Shown piece after piece: positions 24,531-34,380 of a DNA stretch of 64,000 nucleotides. The stretch is from Hylemonella gracilis (GTDB lineage: Bacteria > Pseudomonadota > Gammaproteobacteria > Burkholderiales > Burkholderiaceae_C), in NCBI RefSeq assembly GCF_004328645.1, contig NZ_CP031395.1, positions 1,389,501-1,453,500 of the forward strand, written 5' to 3'. Made by a program: the position numbers and the translations under genes. The notes beneath the pieces were generated by a model. It worked only from the letters and a program-made list of their open reading frames with translations. It had not been told where the DNA came from and did not search any database. The number at the start of each line of letters is the position of its first letter. Positions within the stretch are counted from its first letter, which is position 1.

Positions 24531-25612
24531 CTGCAAAGCCGTCGCTCTTTACTCTCCCTGTCGAGCGTTTCGACCTGGGCCTGCTTCCTCACGACGCGAG
24601 GAATATTGGCTCGGATGCTTTCAAGACTGCGGTCGTAACCCATTTCGCTGTGCAGTACGCAGCTAAGAGGCAACAAGCCGTTGTCTCGGTCAACGACCGC
24701 GAGATATTGGTGCTCGTTCTGCCGGATGAATCTGATCCGTTGGACTTCGTAATGACGATGCTCCAGTCTGGACGCATCAAGGAAGCCATGCCATTCCTTG
24801 AAGCCTTGGCCAAGGCTGACCCAGACAACGTCCAAATTCTCTACAACCTGGGGATCGCCTACAGCGAACTGGAGCATTTCGACGAAGCCATCATTCGCCT
24901 CAAGCGCGCCGTGGCCCTAAACCCGCAGCATGCTCACGCCTGGACTGGCATCGGCGTGGCTTACCAACGAATGGGCAAACGTGCTCAAGCGTTGGAGCCA
25001 ATGCAGAAAGCCGTTGAGGCAGACCCTTCGGATGGGTACGCACGGCGCAATCTCGCAGCAATCCTATTGGGGGTAGGTCGTGCCGCCGAAGCGCTCGAGC
25101 ACCTACGAGCAGCCCGAAAGGCGCTTCCTCATGACGCACAGACGCTCTACGGGCTTGCAAGTGCGCTAGAGACTGTTGGTGGTGAATACAACGATGATGA
25201 GGCTGACGAGCTTTACCAAGTCGTCATTCAGAAGTTCCCAGGCTCCCAGGTCGCCGAACTTGCCAGAGAGGCTCGTACCAAGAGAGCCGGCAAGAGCATG
25301 CGTGAGGCGGTCGGTGGAGGGCTTCGCCCTGACGTGATGATGTACATCGCAGGAGCACTGGATACCTTTTCCCAAGTTGGCCCCGAGAAGAGCCGCCAAA
25401 TCACGATGGAGGTCGCCATGAAGGGGCAGGACGGCCTTGACATTCACGACCCAGAGCAGAAGTACACCCTGACATCACTGCCAGGAAAGTTCTCGGGTAT
25501 GCATTTGGTGTCCATCATGTACGCCGGCATGAAGACGATCAACCCCAATATGGATGTTGGCATCGACCTAAGTGCTGAATACGAGGCAGCCAAAGCGATG
25601 CGCTGCAACTAG
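24527..25612 (+). CDS. Tetratricopeptide-repeat protein
   Basis: A 361-residue protein with at least four TPR units (about residues 85-225), for example VQILYNLGIAYSELEHFDEAIIRLKRAVALNP and HAWTGIGVAYQRMGKRAQALEPMQKAVEADP. About 80 unrecognised residues precede the repeats, and a C-terminal domain of about 110 residues (MREAVGGGLRPDVMMYIAGALDTF ...) follows. The ATG at 24527 overlaps the stop of the previous gene; an earlier in-frame ATG at 24473 would overlap it by 58 bases and add nothing conserved. TPRs mediate protein binding, so it may be the scaffold or sensor of the operon. Confidence 0.75.
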   Translation: MTAKPSLFTLPVERFDLGLLPHDARNIGSDAFKTAVVTHFAVQYAAKRQQAVVSVNDREILVLVLPDESDPLDFVMTMLQSGRIKEAMPFLEALAKADPDNVQILYNLGIAYSELEHFDEAIIRLKRAVALNPQHAHAWTGIGVAYQRMGKRAQALEPMQKAVEADPSDGYARRNLAAILLGVGRAAEALEHLRAARKALPHDAQTLYGLASALETVGGEYNDDEADELYQVVIQKFPGSQVAELAREARTKRAGKSMREAVGGGLRPDVMMYIAGALDTFSQVGPEKSRQITMEVAMKGQDGLDIHDPEQKYTLTSLPGKFSGMHLVSIMYAGMKTINPNMDVGIDLSAEYEAAKAMRCN

Positions 25613-25642
25613 TAAGAACACCATAAGAGGAACAGGGACGGA

Positions 25643-27513
25643 ATGCAGCTTTACGCAGGGACTTCTAAAGACTTCATCTCAGACGCTACGCGCAATGGCA
25701 TCGCAGCCAAGCTGGAGCGAGCGTTCCTCGACGCCTTTCACTACAAGCCATCCATCCAGGAGGTTCAGTCTTGGCAGAACTCGCTCTTTAGGATGGCGTT
25801 TGCGCTGCAGCAAGGCAGTTTCCTAGACCACGGCATCCTTCTGGAATACCAACTCCCTCTGTCTAGTCGCCGCCTGGACTGCATGGTCACAGGTACCAAC
25901 GCGGGAGGCCACCCATACTCGATCATTGTCGAACTGAAGCAGTGGAGCGATGTCGAGGAGTCCAACGCTGAAGACTGTGTCACCACCTGGATCGCAGGTA
26001 GCAAAAAGGACATTCTTCACCCCTCGCGGCAGGTTGGACAGTACGAGGAGTATCTGCGTGACATGCACTCAGTGTTTGTGCGAGGAGAGGTGGGTCTTCG
26101 TTCTTGCGCATTCCTGCACAACCTCTCTTACGACCCAAAGAGTGAAATCTTCGCTGAGCGGCACAGACAAGTCTTGAAGCAGTACCCCGCATTCACAGGT
26201 GACAAACAAGACGACCTCATAACCTACATGGGGGACCATCTTCAAGCCGGGCGAGGCGAAGCCGTTCTCGACCAAGTGCTGAAGAGCAAGTTTTTGCCCA
26301 GCAAGAAGTTGCTAGAGCACACTGCCGAAGTCGTTCAGGACCAGAAGGCGTATGTTCTGCTAGACAGCCAGCAGGTCGTCTTCGCCAAGGTTCTGGCAGA
26401 AACCCGCGAAGGTGCCAAGGCTTTAAAGCTCAAGAAAACTGTTGTCTTGGTCCGAGGGGGCCTGGCACAGGTAAGTCGGTCATCGCCTTGCATCTTCTTG
26501 GACGGCTGTCGGGCGAGGGACTCAAGACAATGCACCTCACAGGTTCGAAGGCATTCACTGAGAACATGCGAAAACTCGTTGGTTCGCGAGCGGCCGCTCA
26601 GTTCGGCTACTTCAACATCAATAAGCGCGGAGACCTGCCTCCGAACCAATTTGATGCACTCGTGCTGGATGAGGCTCACCGAATCCGTGAGAACGGCAAG
26701 GATCGATTTACCAAAGCTGAGGACTGGTCAGGCCTCCCTCAAATTGACGAGCTGATCCACATCGCCCGGGTGAGTGTCTTCTTTATCGACGACCGTCAGA
26801 TTGTTCGACCTGGCGAAGTTGGAAGCTCGGAACTCATCAAAGAGGCTGCGAGCCGAGCAGGCGCGAAGCTGCTCGAATACGAGCTGGACGCCCAGTTTCG
26901 ATGCAGTGGCTCTGACGGGTTCATTAACTGGGTGGATAACACCCTGGACATTCGCCGAACCGCCAACGTCTTGTGGAAGCGTGACGACCCCTATGAATTC
27001 CGCGTCATGGACTCAGTGCAAGAGCTGGAACACGCCATCCGACAGAAGGCCGTGGACGGTAGCGCTCGTCTCGTAGCGGGCTTCTGCTGGCCTTGGTCAG
27101 TTCCGAAGAGCGACGGAAGTTTGGTTGCAGACGTGCAAGTCGAAGGCTGGGCAATGCCATGGAACGCAAAGCCTGATGCGGGTCGATTGGCGGCTGGAAT
27201 ACCAAAGTCAAGCTTCTGGGCCTCAGACCCCGGGGGCCTAGACCAAGTCGGTTGTGTCTACACTGCCCAAGGATTCGAGTTCGACTACGTCGGCATCATC
27301 TTCGGCTTGGACCTTCGCTATGACTGGAACAATAATGAGTGGGTGGGTGACAAAAAGCAATCCCACGATTCGATGGTCAAGCGCAGTAAGGAGCAGTTTC
27401 TCGACTTGGTCAAGAACACCTACCGAGTGCTGTTCACACGAGGCATTAAGGGCTGCTACGTCTATTTCATGGACGAGGGAACTCGTCGATTTTTCCAGAG
27501 CCGCCTTGAATGA
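25643..27513 (+). pseudogene. DUF2075 (Schlafen-like) helicase with frameshift in the Walker A motif
   Basis: Two overlapping frames make one protein of about 622 residues. The first (from ATG 25643) has an N-terminal PD-(D/E)XK-like domain (RLDCMVTG ... IIVELKQW) and runs to VVLVRGG at 26460. The second continues PGTGKSVIALHLLGRL, with Walker B LVLDEAHRI and motifs FFIDDRQIVRPGE, AQFRCSGSDGF and VYTAQGFEFDYVG of DUF2075 helicases. One base is missing in the G5 run at 26456-26460 (G6 would restore GGPGTGKS). As written the helicase is split; it could be a real mutation, slippage-based switching or a sequencing error. It lies in an operon with the TPR and MazG-like genes. Confidence 0.8.
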
Positions 27514-27878
27514 ACGCCATGGCAAATCCATCACGCCTTATCGACGTCACAGCTCTCGAAGCCGCTTTGCAGAAGTTCGCCGACGAGCGAGACTGGAACC
27601 AGTACCATTCACCAAAGAACTTGGCCATGGCTCTGACCGGTGAGGTTGGGGAGCTTGTTGAAGTCTTTCAGTGGCTTACCGAGGAACAGTCTAAGGCAGT
27701 CGCCCAGGACCCAAAAACAGCGCGCGCCGTCCGTGACGAGTTAGCAGACGTGGCCCTTTACCTGGTTAGGCTTTCATCTGTCCTCGGTGTCGACCTTAAC
27801 GAGGCGGTAGTGACAAAGCTGAAGTCGAACGCGCAAAAGTATCCCGTTGGAGACTCTACGCCGAAGCGTACGACTTAG
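27510..27878 (+). CDS. MazG-like nucleotide pyrophosphohydrolase
   Basis: A 122-residue protein of the all-alpha NTP pyrophosphatase (MazG/RS21-C6) group. The metal-binding pattern is seen as E-V-G-E in LTGEVGELVEVFQWL (about residues 43-57) and E-L-A-D in VRDELADVALYLVRL (about 77-91). Members hydrolyse NTPs or dNTPs to the monophosphate and pyrophosphate; substrate preference is not readable. Its ATG overlaps the stop of the DUF2075 gene (ATGA). Linkage of such an enzyme to a DUF2075 helicase is known from other defence islands as I recall, and suggests a nucleotide-related defence step. Confidence 0.85.
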   Translation: MNAMANPSRLIDVTALEAALQKFADERDWNQYHSPKNLAMALTGEVGELVEVFQWLTEEQSKAVAQDPKTARAVRDELADVALYLVRLSSVLGVDLNEAVVTKLKSNAQKYPVGDSTPKRTT

Positions 27879-28112
27879 GTGAATAGGTTCTCGGGCGTAC
27901 GTTGAACCGCCCCGACTTTCGTGGAGGCGGGTTGGTTTAAGTAAGGCCCCCACCATGGGAGCGACCGACGTCCCTTCGGAACTGACTGGCGAGTTGTCAG
28001 CAGTAGTTCACCCATTGTCAACATACGGGTGAGCAAGTCATTCAATCTCGAGCAAATGTCGAAAAAATACTAAACACGTTCAAAAGAGCGGCCGAATTAG
28101 CTTTTTCTAGTT

Positions 28113-29336
28113 TTAGAGATTGACTCTAGTGACCCGAGGACAGTGATCACTCGTTTCAATCACCTGCGACGATTGAGTCTGAACTTGGATCTTTGAGGAT
28201 ATTGGCTTGTTCTTTTGACGGGCGTTAAGGGTAGCACTTAGGAGAATGTGATCAAGACCGACAAACCCTCTACATCCGGTGGCAACTCCACTCAGCGGAA
28301 CCTGTACTAAGCTGGGATCTCCATCAGATATCTCCTGCCACAGATATTTGGATTTGACGCTACCTTTGCCATCCATTTTGTTGGGCTTATTCGGAAGAAC
28401 ACCATCTGTTCTCACTTGATCAGGGGGTATCTTTTTATCCTCAGCGAGTTCGTCATCGATCTTGCGATTGAAATCTCCCAGCACCACGAAGAGTGGTGAT
28501 CGCTGGGCCACTGCTTCGATCCAAGTTTCTAATGGAGCTACTTGGCGATTCAAAACTTGGCAGGCGGGAGCCTCACTTGTCAGCAACTTCCCTTCACCGA
28601 ATTTATCCTTGTGGAGATTCGCACAGCTCGACTTCAGATGGACATTCAGTAGGCTAAGTTTTTGCTGTCCGATACTGAGCGAAAGCTCAATGCCTGGACG
28701 CAGAAATTTTTGAACGGATGAGGAATTTTCCAAATCCTCTTCAATGGATAGGCTTGGCTCAGGTTTGCAGACACCTTCCCCAAGAGACTTCCTCCACGCA
28801 AAGCCAATAGTCTGAAAAGCTGTGTGGGGCGCAGCGCAGGTCTCGAAATCGGCTACGTGCTCACCTAAGAGAATCCGAATAACCTCTGCAGATTTGACCT
28901 CTTGGAAAGCCAAGATGTCCACCTTATGTTTATCCACCAACATGTGGATGGTGCCCTTTAGACCTTCCAATTTCTGCCTATACAGGTCTGCCGGCTTTCC
29001 AGGATTCTTAGCCAATATCTCGTCAGAAAGATCGTAGGCATTGCAGGGTGCGACCTGAAGCGCTTGTCCAGGGCCTCCTGCTACTTTATCGAACGCGGCT
29101 TGGCAGCTTTTGGCCCGCTCCTTTTCTTGCGGCGTAGGCTCGGTGGCATCTTTGGGAATCTTGGCGCGTGTGTCGCACCAATTCACCTTTGGGTCCTTAC
29201 AGACTCGAATGTGCTCCTTGAAATCATCCTCTGTCCCTGCCCAGGCCAAATTGAACGAGGCAATGCCAAGCTCTACAGCCGTGGCGGGCAAAAGAATGCA
29301 TGATGCAATTGTTCCTGCTAGAACCTTTTTGAACAT
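28113..29336 (-). CDS. Secreted endonuclease/exonuclease/phosphatase (EEP) family protein
   Basis: A 407-residue protein with a signal peptide (MFKKVLAGTIASCILLPATAVE) and an EEP domain. Signature parts: IASFNLAW at about 25-32, ILAFQEVKSAE (catalytic Glu), LLNVHLKSS, VVLGDFNRK (Asp-Asn), GLDHILLS, and SDHCPRV near the C-terminus. The domain hydrolyses phosphodiesters (DNA, RNA or lipid phosphates); here it should act in the periplasm or outside. It is the last gene before the tRNA fragment and lies alone on the minus strand, with GAGGG before the ATG. Substrate unknown. Confidence 0.8.
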   Translation of the reverse strand: MFKKVLAGTIASCILLPATAVELGIASFNLAWAGTEDDFKEHIRVCKDPKVNWCDTRAKIPKDATEPTPQEKERAKSCQAAFDKVAGGPGQALQVAPCNAYDLSDEILAKNPGKPADLYRQKLEGLKGTIHMLVDKHKVDILAFQEVKSAEVIRILLGEHVADFETCAAPHTAFQTIGFAWRKSLGEGVCKPEPSLSIEEDLENSSSVQKFLRPGIELSLSIGQQKLSLLNVHLKSSCANLHKDKFGEGKLLTSEAPACQVLNRQVAPLETWIEAVAQRSPLFVVLGDFNRKIDDELAEDKKIPPDQVRTDGVLPNKPNKMDGKGSVKSKYLWQEISDGDPSLVQVPLSGVATGCRGFVGLDHILLSATLNARQKNKPISSKIQVQTQSSQVIETSDHCPRVTRVNL

Positions 29337-29510
29337 GTCCCGATCCCTCTGGAGGTTGTAAGCACATTACTTACTAATCATCCAGTAACCGGAATGCTTT
29401 GCAAGCCTTGTTAGCTTTCTGAAGGATTGCACCGCCGTCCCCGCGATTTTGTTGCCTCGATTCCCAGTCAATTAGCTAGCAGCACACTGGCAAATTCACG
29501 GTATTTAGTA

Positions 29511-29576
29511 GAGCGGGGGGGTAAAAAATTTAGTCCCGAAGGGGGAATTTGAATTTACCCCCCGATTTACCCCCGA
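29511..29576. repeat. TTTACCCCC repeats next to the tRNA fragment (integrase-arm-like)
   Basis: TTTACCCCCC occurs at 29554-29563, ATTTACCCCC at 29565-29574, and the inverted form GGGGGGGTAAA at about 29515-29525. Repeats of this GGGGGTA type flank tRNA att sites of many tyrosine-integrase islands, where they serve as arm-binding sites. They lie about 115-180 bases from the tRNA fragment. Confidence 0.45.
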
Positions 29577-29622
29577 TTTGGCTTGGAACACACTGGATTA
29601 TGTTGGACGACTCGGGAAGCAA

Positions 29623-29657
29623 AAAAGCCCTAAGTGATTGATTCACTTAGGGCTTTT
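29623..29657. terminator. Bidirectional terminator-like hairpin
   Basis: AAAAGCCCTAAGTGA pairs with TCACTTAGGGCTTTT around a five-base loop. A/T runs on both sides let it work in either direction. It lies just inside the presumed island border. Confidence 0.7.
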
Positions 29658-29688
29658 GGACTAAGATGGACTGTCTTAGACAAATTTA

Positions 29689-29718
29689 TGGTGGCCTGGG
29701 GCGGAATCGAACCACCGA
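29689..29718 (-). other. tRNA 3' fragment (tRNA-Phe-like), presumed attachment site
   Basis: Read on the minus strand, the 30 bases give a complete T arm (GGTGG, loop TTCGATT, CCGCC), then the 3' acceptor strand CCAGGCC, discriminator A and CCA. Upstream of the T arm the sequence no longer fits a tRNA, so this is only a 3' end. As I recall betaproteobacterial tRNA-Phe, the TCGGTGGTTCGATTCCGCC part matches it. A displaced 3' tRNA end is the usual att scar of a tyrosine-integrase island, so this likely marks the right border. Confidence 0.6.
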
Positions 29719-30049
29719 TCGGATGCGTAGCCCAGGCTCGCAGCAACAATCACTGAAGGGCGCTCTCTCGGCAAGAGTCGCCGCTCAGCGAGCAGACCTG
29801 ACTGGCCGTAACCAGCCTGTCGCCGCTTTTGGCGTGGCCGAATCTGTTCGTGACCTGACCTGCGGACAATCTGTCGGGCAACGCGTTGAAGCAGGTCCGT
29901 TTCACTTGCCCAATCTCAGTTCCGAAGCAGATCTGTGATGGAGCCGTCGTCAAAGGAGAAGCGGGGAGTGCAGTGGCGTCCAAGTTGATCCGAGGACAGC
30001 CAATTTCCGGTTTACCCATGGGTTTACCCATGAGGCTCTAGAAACGGGA
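29719..30049. other. Region between island border and tRNA-Pro, no gene
   Basis: No protein or RNA gene is seen. At 30009-30032 a 12-base unit GGTTTACCCATG occurs twice in tandem; TTTACCC matches the arm-like repeats at 29511-29576. Otherwise nothing stands out. Confidence 0.5.
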
Positions 30050-30081
30050 AAGGGTTAGCAGCCACTCAGCTGCTAACCCTT
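30050..30081 (-). terminator. Terminator of the tRNA-Pro transcript
   Basis: A perfect 13-bp stem AAGGGTTAGCAGC/GCTGCTAACCCTT with a six-base loop, nine bases beyond the CCA end of tRNA-Pro on the minus strand. Confidence 0.8.
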
Positions 30082-30089
30082 CAATTTGT

Positions 30090-30166
<77 letters not shown>

Positions 30167-30222
30167 ACTGGTTCAAAGCGTTGTTTCATTGACGACACCG
30201 CGCTTCGCCGCCGCTTGTCGCG

Positions 30223-31221
30223 TCAGGATTGACGTGCGAGCAGCTGAGTCGCCAATTGTACCAAACTGGCACTGTGCAAATTTGCTGGCAGTCCCCGGGT
30301 CGCCGCGATAGCACGTTCCGCTTCGCGGCTCGCGGCAGCGCGGGCGATGTCCAGCGCGCCGGTGCGCTGCACGATGCCGATGACTTCCTGCAGCACCTGT
30401 GCATTGCGCGCCTCGTCCTCACCCAGGCCGCTTTCGATCGCGCCACGAATCAGTTGCCGTTCCTGGGCCGTCCCTCGTTGCATGGCGGCGATTAGAGGCA
30501 GCGTGGCTTTGCCCTCGCGTAGGTCGTCGCCCAGGCTCTTGCCCATGACGGTGGCGTCGCCCGCGTAGTCCAGCACGTCGTCGATGACCTGGAAGGCTGT
30601 GCCCAGGGCCTGGCCGTAATCGGCGCAGGCGGCTTCGAGCATCGCGTCGGCGCCGGCCAAGATGGCGCCACAACGGGCGCTGGCTTCGAACAGCTTGGCT
30701 GTCTTGGAGCGGATGACCTGCACGTAACCTGCCTCGTCCAGGTCGGCGTTGTGCATGTTCATCAGCTGCTGCACCTCACCCTCGGCGATCACGTTGGTGG
30801 CCTCGGCCAGCACTTCCATGATGCGCATGCTTTGCGCTTCCACCATCATCTGGAAGGCGCGCGAATACAGAAAATCGCCCACCAGCACACTGGCCGCGTT
30901 GCCGAAGGCTTCGTTGGCTGTGGGGTTGCCTCGGCGCAGCTTGGAGTCGTCCACGACATCGTCGTGCAACAGGGTGGCGGTGTGGATGAATTCCACCACG
31001 GCGGCCAGCGCATGGCGGTGAGGGCCCTGGTAGCCCAACGCGCCGCTCACCAGCAGAAGCAGGGCTGGACGCAGGCGCTTGCCGCCCGCGCTGATGATGT
31101 AGTGGGCGACTTGGCCCACCAGCGGCACGCCCGAATCGAGCCGTTCAGCGATGACCCGGTCCACGGCCCGCATGTCATCGGTGATCAGGGAGAGCGGGGA
31201 GGGGGACGATGGGGAGGACAC
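30223..31221 (-). CDS. ispB: Octaprenyl diphosphate synthase (polyprenyl synthetase)
   Basis: About 332 residues of a trans-polyprenyl synthase that builds the ubiquinone side chain from FPP and IPP. Both Asp-rich motifs are present: first [15 protein letters not shown] (DDxxD), second [10 protein letters not shown] (DDxxD), with [12 protein letters not shown] before the first. It lies between tRNA-Pro and the divergent rplU gene, the usual place for ispB in beta- and gammaproteobacteria. The start is uncertain: the frame is open to 31362. I chose the GTG at 31221, which gives the usual length; an ATG at 31278 is an alternative. Neither has a clear ribosome site. Confidence 0.88.
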   Translation of the reverse strand: MSSPSSPSPLSLITDDMRAVDRVIAERLDSGVPLVGQVAHYIISAGGKRLRPALLLLVSGALGYQGPHRHALAAVVEFIHTATLLHDDVVDDSKLRRGNPTANEAFGNAASVLVGDFLYSRAFQMMVEAQSMRIMEVLAEATNVIAEGEVQQLMNMHNADLDEAGYVQVIRSKTAKLFEASARCGAILAGADAMLEAACADYGQALGTAFQVIDDVLDYAGDATVMGKSLGDDLREGKATLPLIAAMQRGTAQERQLIRGAIESGLGEDEARNAQVLQEVIGIVQRTGALDIARAAASREAERAIAATRGLPANLHSASLVQLATQLLARQS

Positions 31222-31506
31222 GACGGCGGGCCAGAGCGAGGGAAAGAAAAGCGGGATTATAGGAAGCAGGGGGGCCATCTGCCTGACCCTGACCAGGGCT
31301 TTGAGGTCGCCCCGCCAGCGGGGGAAGCGCATGTATTTGGCTTGGGCGGTCCCGTTGGGCATAAAGCGGCGGTCATGCTAAAATCTTGGGCTCCGTGGAA
31401 ATCCGTCTGCGGGGTGGATCTGTGGCGCGGCGTGAAAGCGCGTGGCGTAAAAGCCGGGCGAAGCCAGGCGCGCAGGATTCAGAAACCGATTTCTCAAGAG
31501 GTCAAT

Positions 31507-31818
31507 ATGTACGCGGTCATAAAAACCGGCGGCAAGCAGTATCGCGTTGCCGCCGGCGAAAAGATCAAAGTAGAACAGATTGCTGCGGACGTGGGCCAGG
31601 AGATCGTCATCGACCAGGTGTTGGCCGTCGGAAACGGCGCCGAGCTCAAGGTCGGGACGCCCCTGCTGTCCGGCGCGACTGTCAAGGCCACCGTGGTGGC
31701 GCATGGCAAGCACGACAAGGTGCGCATCTTCAAGCTGCGCCGTCGCAAGCACTATCAGAAACACCAGGGGCACCGCCAGCAGTTCACCGAGCTGCAGATC
31801 GGCGCCATCTCCGCATAA
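31507..31818 (+). CDS. rplU: 50S ribosomal protein L21
   Basis: 103 residues, nearly full consensus: [23 protein letters not shown] at the start and [21 protein letters not shown] near the end, the rRNA-binding basic stretch. It opens the conserved rplU-rpmA-obgE group and lies divergent from ispB, so the 285 bases between the two starts should carry both promoters. The ATG at 31507 is fixed by homology; a long in-frame upstream extension is not real. Confidence 0.98.
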   Translation: MYAVIKTGGKQYRVAAGEKIKVEQIAADVGQEIVIDQVLAVGNGAELKVGTPLLSGATVKATVVAHGKHDKVRIFKLRRRKHYQKHQGHRQQFTELQIGAISA

Positions 31819-31830
31819 GGAGCAGCAGAC

Positions 31831-32088
31831 ATGGCACAGAAAAAAGGCGGCGGCTCGACGCGAAACGGGCGTGATTCCAAGCCCAAGATGCTCGGCGTGA
31901 AGGTGTTTGGCGGGCAGCAAATCAGCGCCGGCGCCATCATCGTGCGCCAGCGCGGCACCAAGTTCCACCCCGGCGTGAATGTCGGCGTGGGCAAGGACCA
32001 CACCCTGTTTGCCCTGGCGGATGGCGTGGTGTCCTTCGCGACCAAGGGTGCGCTGAGCAGGCACACGGTCAACGTGACCGCGGCGTGA
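31831..32088 (+). CDS. rpmA: 50S ribosomal protein L27
   Basis: 85 residues beginning [19 protein letters not shown], the flexible N-terminal arm that reaches the peptidyl transferase centre, then the L27 core [33 protein letters not shown] lies about ten bases before the ATG and 12 bases follow rplU's stop, so the two are co-transcribed. A strong terminator follows. Confidence 0.98.
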   Translation: MAQKKGGGSTRNGRDSKPKMLGVKVFGGQQISAGAIIVRQRGTKFHPGVNVGVGKDHTLFALADGVVSFATKGALSRHTVNVTAA

Positions 32089-32128
32089 TGCCTGCGGGCT
32101 GAGTGTCCTCCAGGGCGCTCCCGCACCA

Positions 32129-32167
32129 AACCCTGCGCCCACGCCGCCGGTGGGGCGCAGGGTTTTT
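32129..32167 (+). terminator. Terminator after rpmA
   Basis: AACCCTGCGCCC/GGGCGCAGGGTT, 12 bp, followed by TTTTT. It separates rplU-rpmA from obgE at least partly. Confidence 0.85.
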
Positions 32168-32176
32168 CGTTTCTAA

Positions 32177-33283
<1,107 letters not shown>

Positions 33284-33559
33284 AGGTGGCGCCGTTCTGG
33301 ATAAGTCTGTAGTCGAGGTTTTCTTGATCGACTCGGATAGACAGTTAGTCGGATCTTCCTGCTGCGTAATGCGTAGACGATGACGTGACTTCACACAGCC
33401 GTATGCACACGATTTCTAACGTTGCTCTAACTTACCTTTGGCGGGCCTGATGCCCCACTAATGGCAGGCTATACTTTCAAGCCGGTGCGTCAGTTTTCTG
33501 CTTTATCTCTAAGTATTTAACGAGAGGCAGCGCACTTTTACCTAGGGAGGTTCCAAAAA
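33284..33559. other. Gap after obgE, no gene
   Basis: 276 bases of lower GC than the flanking core genes, with no open frame of interest. It ends with TAGGGAGG, the ribosome site of the lipoprotein gene, and probably holds that gene's promoter. Confidence 0.5.
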
Positions 33560-34129
33560 ATGCGTTTCAAGTTTTTGTTGCTTACGGCGGTTCTATTGTT
33601 TTGTGGCTGCGCCACAAAAACGGCTTCAATTGATCCAGCCCAAGACATTGATGCTGGGGTTTGCAATTGGGCGTTTACTGGAAGCGCTGATTTTGAAGCA
33701 ACCAGCAAAGGCCAAGGTTCCGCCAAAAGCTACAAGTGTCATCTCGGCTCTGCGACCATTTATCGCTACACCGCTGGTCGTTCAGACTGGACAGATGGCA
33801 AAGATGATTTGCTGACGATGATTAAGCTGAATCATTCCGGCATTGTTCAAGGATACAAAAACAACGGGATTACTTCCGAGCCTTTTATTCTTACTGCTCA
33901 AAATGGTCAGCATTACCTTATCAATGGAAAGAATGTTGCGGCAATGCGCTACGACTTGCGCGATGCCAAAGGAAACAAAAGCACCAGCTTTCTTTTTCTG
34001 ACTGCTGACGCCGGGGAGATCCTCAAATACAGGATCACTTTTGCTGATTACAACAAAGATTTTCTAACTTCTGTTTCATTGTCGTTGCTGCGGCAGTCGG
34101 TGCCCAAGCCTGCAACTTCGGCCAACTAG
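33560..34129 (+). CDS. Putative lipoprotein, unknown function
   Basis: 189 residues with a lipoprotein signal peptide: MRFKFLLLTAVLLFCGC, in which LFCGC is a plausible lipobox with the Cys at about residue 17. Two further cysteines (about 35 and 56) could form a disulfide in the periplasm. The mature part is mostly beta-strand. No family is recognised. GGGAGG lies 11 bases before the ATG. Its codon use is clearly AT-richer than obgE and proB, which flank it and normally adjoin, so it looks acquired. Confidence 0.7.
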   Translation: MRFKFLLLTAVLLFCGCATKTASIDPAQDIDAGVCNWAFTGSADFEATSKGQGSAKSYKCHLGSATIYRYTAGRSDWTDGKDDLLTMIKLNHSGIVQGYKNNGITSEPFILTAQNGQHYLINGKNVAAMRYDLRDAKGNKSTSFLFLTADAGEILKYRITFADYNKDFLTSVSLSLLRQSVPKPATSAN

Positions 34130-34189
34130 GACAGTTTTTCCCTTCGCTTTCATCGTACTCGGCACCTACCCCGGCGCCAAGTAGCCATA

Positions 34190-34216
34190 CCCTCTTTCCT
34201 GATGCAGGAAAGAGGG
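34190..34216. terminator. Perfect 11-bp inverted repeat after the lipoprotein gene
   Basis: CCCTCTTTCCT / AGGAAAGAGGG around GATGC. No T-run follows, so it may be a Rho-independent terminator of weak type or an RNA-processing hairpin. Confidence 0.5.
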
Positions 34217-34380
34217 CATGTGCCCAAGCAGTTTCGGGTTCGGTGGCGACGGCTGTGTCTTGGGGAAACCAGGGGTATATGCTTTGAGCAAAAAAGCGGC
34301 AGCGTTTATGGATTGCGCCACTCAAAAAATTGCCACGGCGTTACGCTAAGACATAGCCTCGTTGCGGCTCTAAACCACAC

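Noticed and set aside
31222..31362. Upstream part of the ispB reading frame
   Set aside because: Adds residues unlike polyprenyl synthases and runs into the rplU promoter region; the true start is likely 31221 or 31278.
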